Assembly: GCA_965247455.1 (NCBI GenBank)
Contig: CBDFHE010000013.1
Location: forward strand, 1-64,000
Source: JACZYA01 sp965247455
GTDB taxonomy: Bacteria; Acidobacteriota; Terriglobia; Acidiferrales; 2-02-FULL-67-57
Length of the DNA: 64,000 nt
Direction of reading: 5' to 3'
Shown: in pieces, positions 63,073-64,000 of the stretch
Layout: each line of letters starts with the position of its first letter
Position numbering within the stretch: position 1 is the stretch's first letter
Position numbers and translations under genes: made by a program
The notes under the pieces: model-generated
Seen by the model: only the letters and a program-made list of their open reading frames with translations
Databases searched by the model: none
Told to the model about the DNA's origin: nothing

Positions 63073-63128
63073 TGTCATTCCGAGCTTGCCTGCCGAAGGC
63101 AGGCCGAGGCGGGTTCCTCGGAATAACA
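63073..63128. repeat. 56-bp MITE-like palindrome
   Basis: Ends TGTCATTCCGAG (63073-63084) and CTCGGAATAACA (63117-63128), inverted repeats with 11 of 12 matches; an internal GCCTGCC/GGCAGGC hairpin. Same family as the 95-bp element at 17497-17591. The 63035-63252 gap holds this repeat and an AT-richer stretch with no gene. Confidence 0.65.
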
Positions 63129-63252
63129 AGCTCGGCGAGTTTCCCTCACCGTGTCATAGATTAGCGAAATTTTATGTTGTATGCGAGCGGGTTTGTTAGA
63201 ATCGCTTGGGCGTGGCCGGAACGCAACCCACAAGGGCTGCATCAAAGGTGAA

Positions 63253-63328
63253 TGGTGGGCGCTGTAGGATTCGAACCTACGACCTCTCCCGTGTGAGGGG
63301 AGCGCTCTAGCCGCTGAGCTAAGCGCCC
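63253..63328 (-). tRNA. tRNA-Val (anticodon CAC)
   Basis: Minus-strand cloverleaf: acceptor GGGCGC pairing with GCGCCC, D arm TAGCTCAGCGGCTAGAG, anticodon stem CTCCC/GGGAG around loop CTCACAC giving anticodon CAC (codon GUG), and T arm with GGTTCGAATCC. The 3' CCA is encoded (63255-63253). Confidence 0.95.
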
Positions 63329-63385
63329 ATAAAGGGACGGAGCACCCCACGATTGTACGGGGCTTCGGAAAAGGGCACAAGAGGG

Positions 63386-64000
63386 ATGGCGCCAACGCAT
63401 ACCACCGAGCAACTGGCCGAGTTGCAGCGCGCCCTCGGCAGCGTCATCCGGGGAAAGGATGACGTCATCCGGCTGGCGCTGGTGGGGCTGCTGGCGCGGG
63501 GGCATCTGCTGATCGAAGACGTGCCCGGCGTGGGCAAGACCCTGCTGGCGCGCACACTGGCGCGCTGCTTCAACTGCACTTTCCATCGCATCCAGTTCAC
63601 CTCCGACCTGCTGCCCAGCGACGTGATCGGCGTCTCCGTCTTCAACCAGCACCAGCAAAGCTTTGAGTTCAAGCCGGGGCCGGTGTTCGCCAACGTGGTG
63701 CTGGCGGACGAAATCAACCGCACCACCCCCAAGACCCAATCGGCGCTGCTGGAGGCGATGAACGAGCAGCAAGTGACGGTGGACAACCATACCCATCCGC
63801 TGCCCCAGCCCTTCCTGGTGCTGGCCACCCAAAACCCCATCGAGCACCACGGTACCTACCCGTTGCCCGAGTCGCAGCTCGACCGCTTTCTGCTGCGCCT
63901 GCGCATGGGCTATCCCAGCGCAGAAAGCGAGAAAGAAATTCTGCGCGCGCACGGCGACTCCCGCGAGCCGTTGGAGAAGCTGCAACCGGTGATGACGGCG
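63386..64000 (+). CDS. MoxR-family AAA+ ATPase, 3' end outside window
   Basis: The first 205 codons, open to the window edge. Begins MAPTHTTEQLAELQRAL after GAGGG. Walker A is DVPGVGKTLLARTLA (about residue 53), Walker B VVLADEINRTTPKTQ, and sensor 1 LVLATQNPIEHHGTYP; SQLDRFLLRLRMGYP follows. MoxR ATPases usually lie in operons with DUF58 and VWA-domain genes and act as chaperones; those genes would be just beyond the window. Confidence 0.94.
   Translation, partial: MAPTHTTEQLAELQRALGSVIRGKDDVIRLALVGLLARGHLLIEDVPGVGKTLLARTLARCFNCTFHRIQFTSDLLPSDVIGVSVFNQHQQSFEFKPGPVFANVVLADEINRTTPKTQSALLEAMNEQQVTVDNHTHPLPQPFLVLATQNPIEHHGTYPLPESQLDRFLLRLRMGYPSAESEKEILRAHGDSREPLEKLQPVMTA

Noticed and set aside
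1..64000. CRISPR arrays, rRNA genes, replication origin, prophage
   Set aside because: No regularly spaced direct repeats, rRNA signatures, DnaA-box clusters or phage structural genes were seen.

Overview
The window is a high-GC bacterial chromosome segment, probably from an acidobacterium (Acidobacteriota). I infer this from the gene mix rather than from a marker gene: a pyruvoyl-type arginine decarboxylase beside a bacterial deoxyhypusine-synthase homologue and an agmatinase, a complete dcw cell-wall/division cluster with a meso-DAP-type MurE, GSI/GlnE nitrogen control, and intergenic hairpin repeats of the kind common in Acidobacteriota genomes. The cell is diderm (Lnt, SPOR protein).

Layout. 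1-8.8 kb (minus strand): isocitrate dehydrogenase (frameshifted, running off the window edge), aconitase, GlnE, glutamine synthetase. 8.9-10.3 kb: an intact 1386-bp IS1202/ISNCY-type insertion sequence (copy A). 10.4-13.2 kb: polyamine island (arginine decarboxylase, DHS-like enzyme, agmatinase). 13.4-14.5 kb: an exported protein. 14.5-20.1 kb: TldE/TldD, AhcY and MetK. 20.3-27.3 kb: prfB (with a programmed +1 frameshift), lnt, SPOR protein, slipin, NfeD and a TPR lipoprotein-like gene, many overlapping by 1-35 nt. 27.5-34.4 kb: TPR protein, class A PBP, small membrane protein, ProS, and an amber-interrupted exported HENQH putative protease. 34.7-38.1 kb: rpiB-glyA, a GT4 glycosyltransferase and an M67 (JAMM) peptidase. 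38.2-55.5 kb (minus): the dcw cluster mraZ-rsmH-ftsL-ftsI-murE-murF-mraY-murD-ftsW-murG-murC-murB-ftsQ-ftsA-ftsZ. 55.8-57.2 kb: IS copy B. 57.4-59.2 kb: ECF sigma/anti-sigma/DUF3106 operon. 59.5-61.3 kb: ZIP transporter and YchF-like NTPase. 61.4-62.5 kb: a MITE-like repeat and a decayed IS630 element. 62.5-64 kb: DUF4149 protein, tRNA-Val and the start of a MoxR ATPase.

How it fits together. Most genes are housekeeping. GlnE sits directly downstream of the glutamine synthetase it would adenylylate, and the target Tyr is at codon 397. The polyamine genes would convert arginine to agmatine and putrescine, with the DHS-like enzyme as a candidate aminobutyl transferase. mraZ has three 10-bp-spaced TGGRR repeats just downstream of a sigma70-like promoter, a likely MraZ autoregulatory operator.

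The most unusual signal is the IS pair. Both copies appear identical, both have 15-bp target duplications, and in both the duplication begins at the base directly next to a -35-like hexamer (TTGACC of glnA, TTGACA of mraZ), in the same orientation. This suggests an IS that selects promoter-like TGTCAA motifs at fixed distance and polarity. Other points of note are the prfB recoding site, the amber-interrupted gene, and several families of short palindromic intergenic elements.
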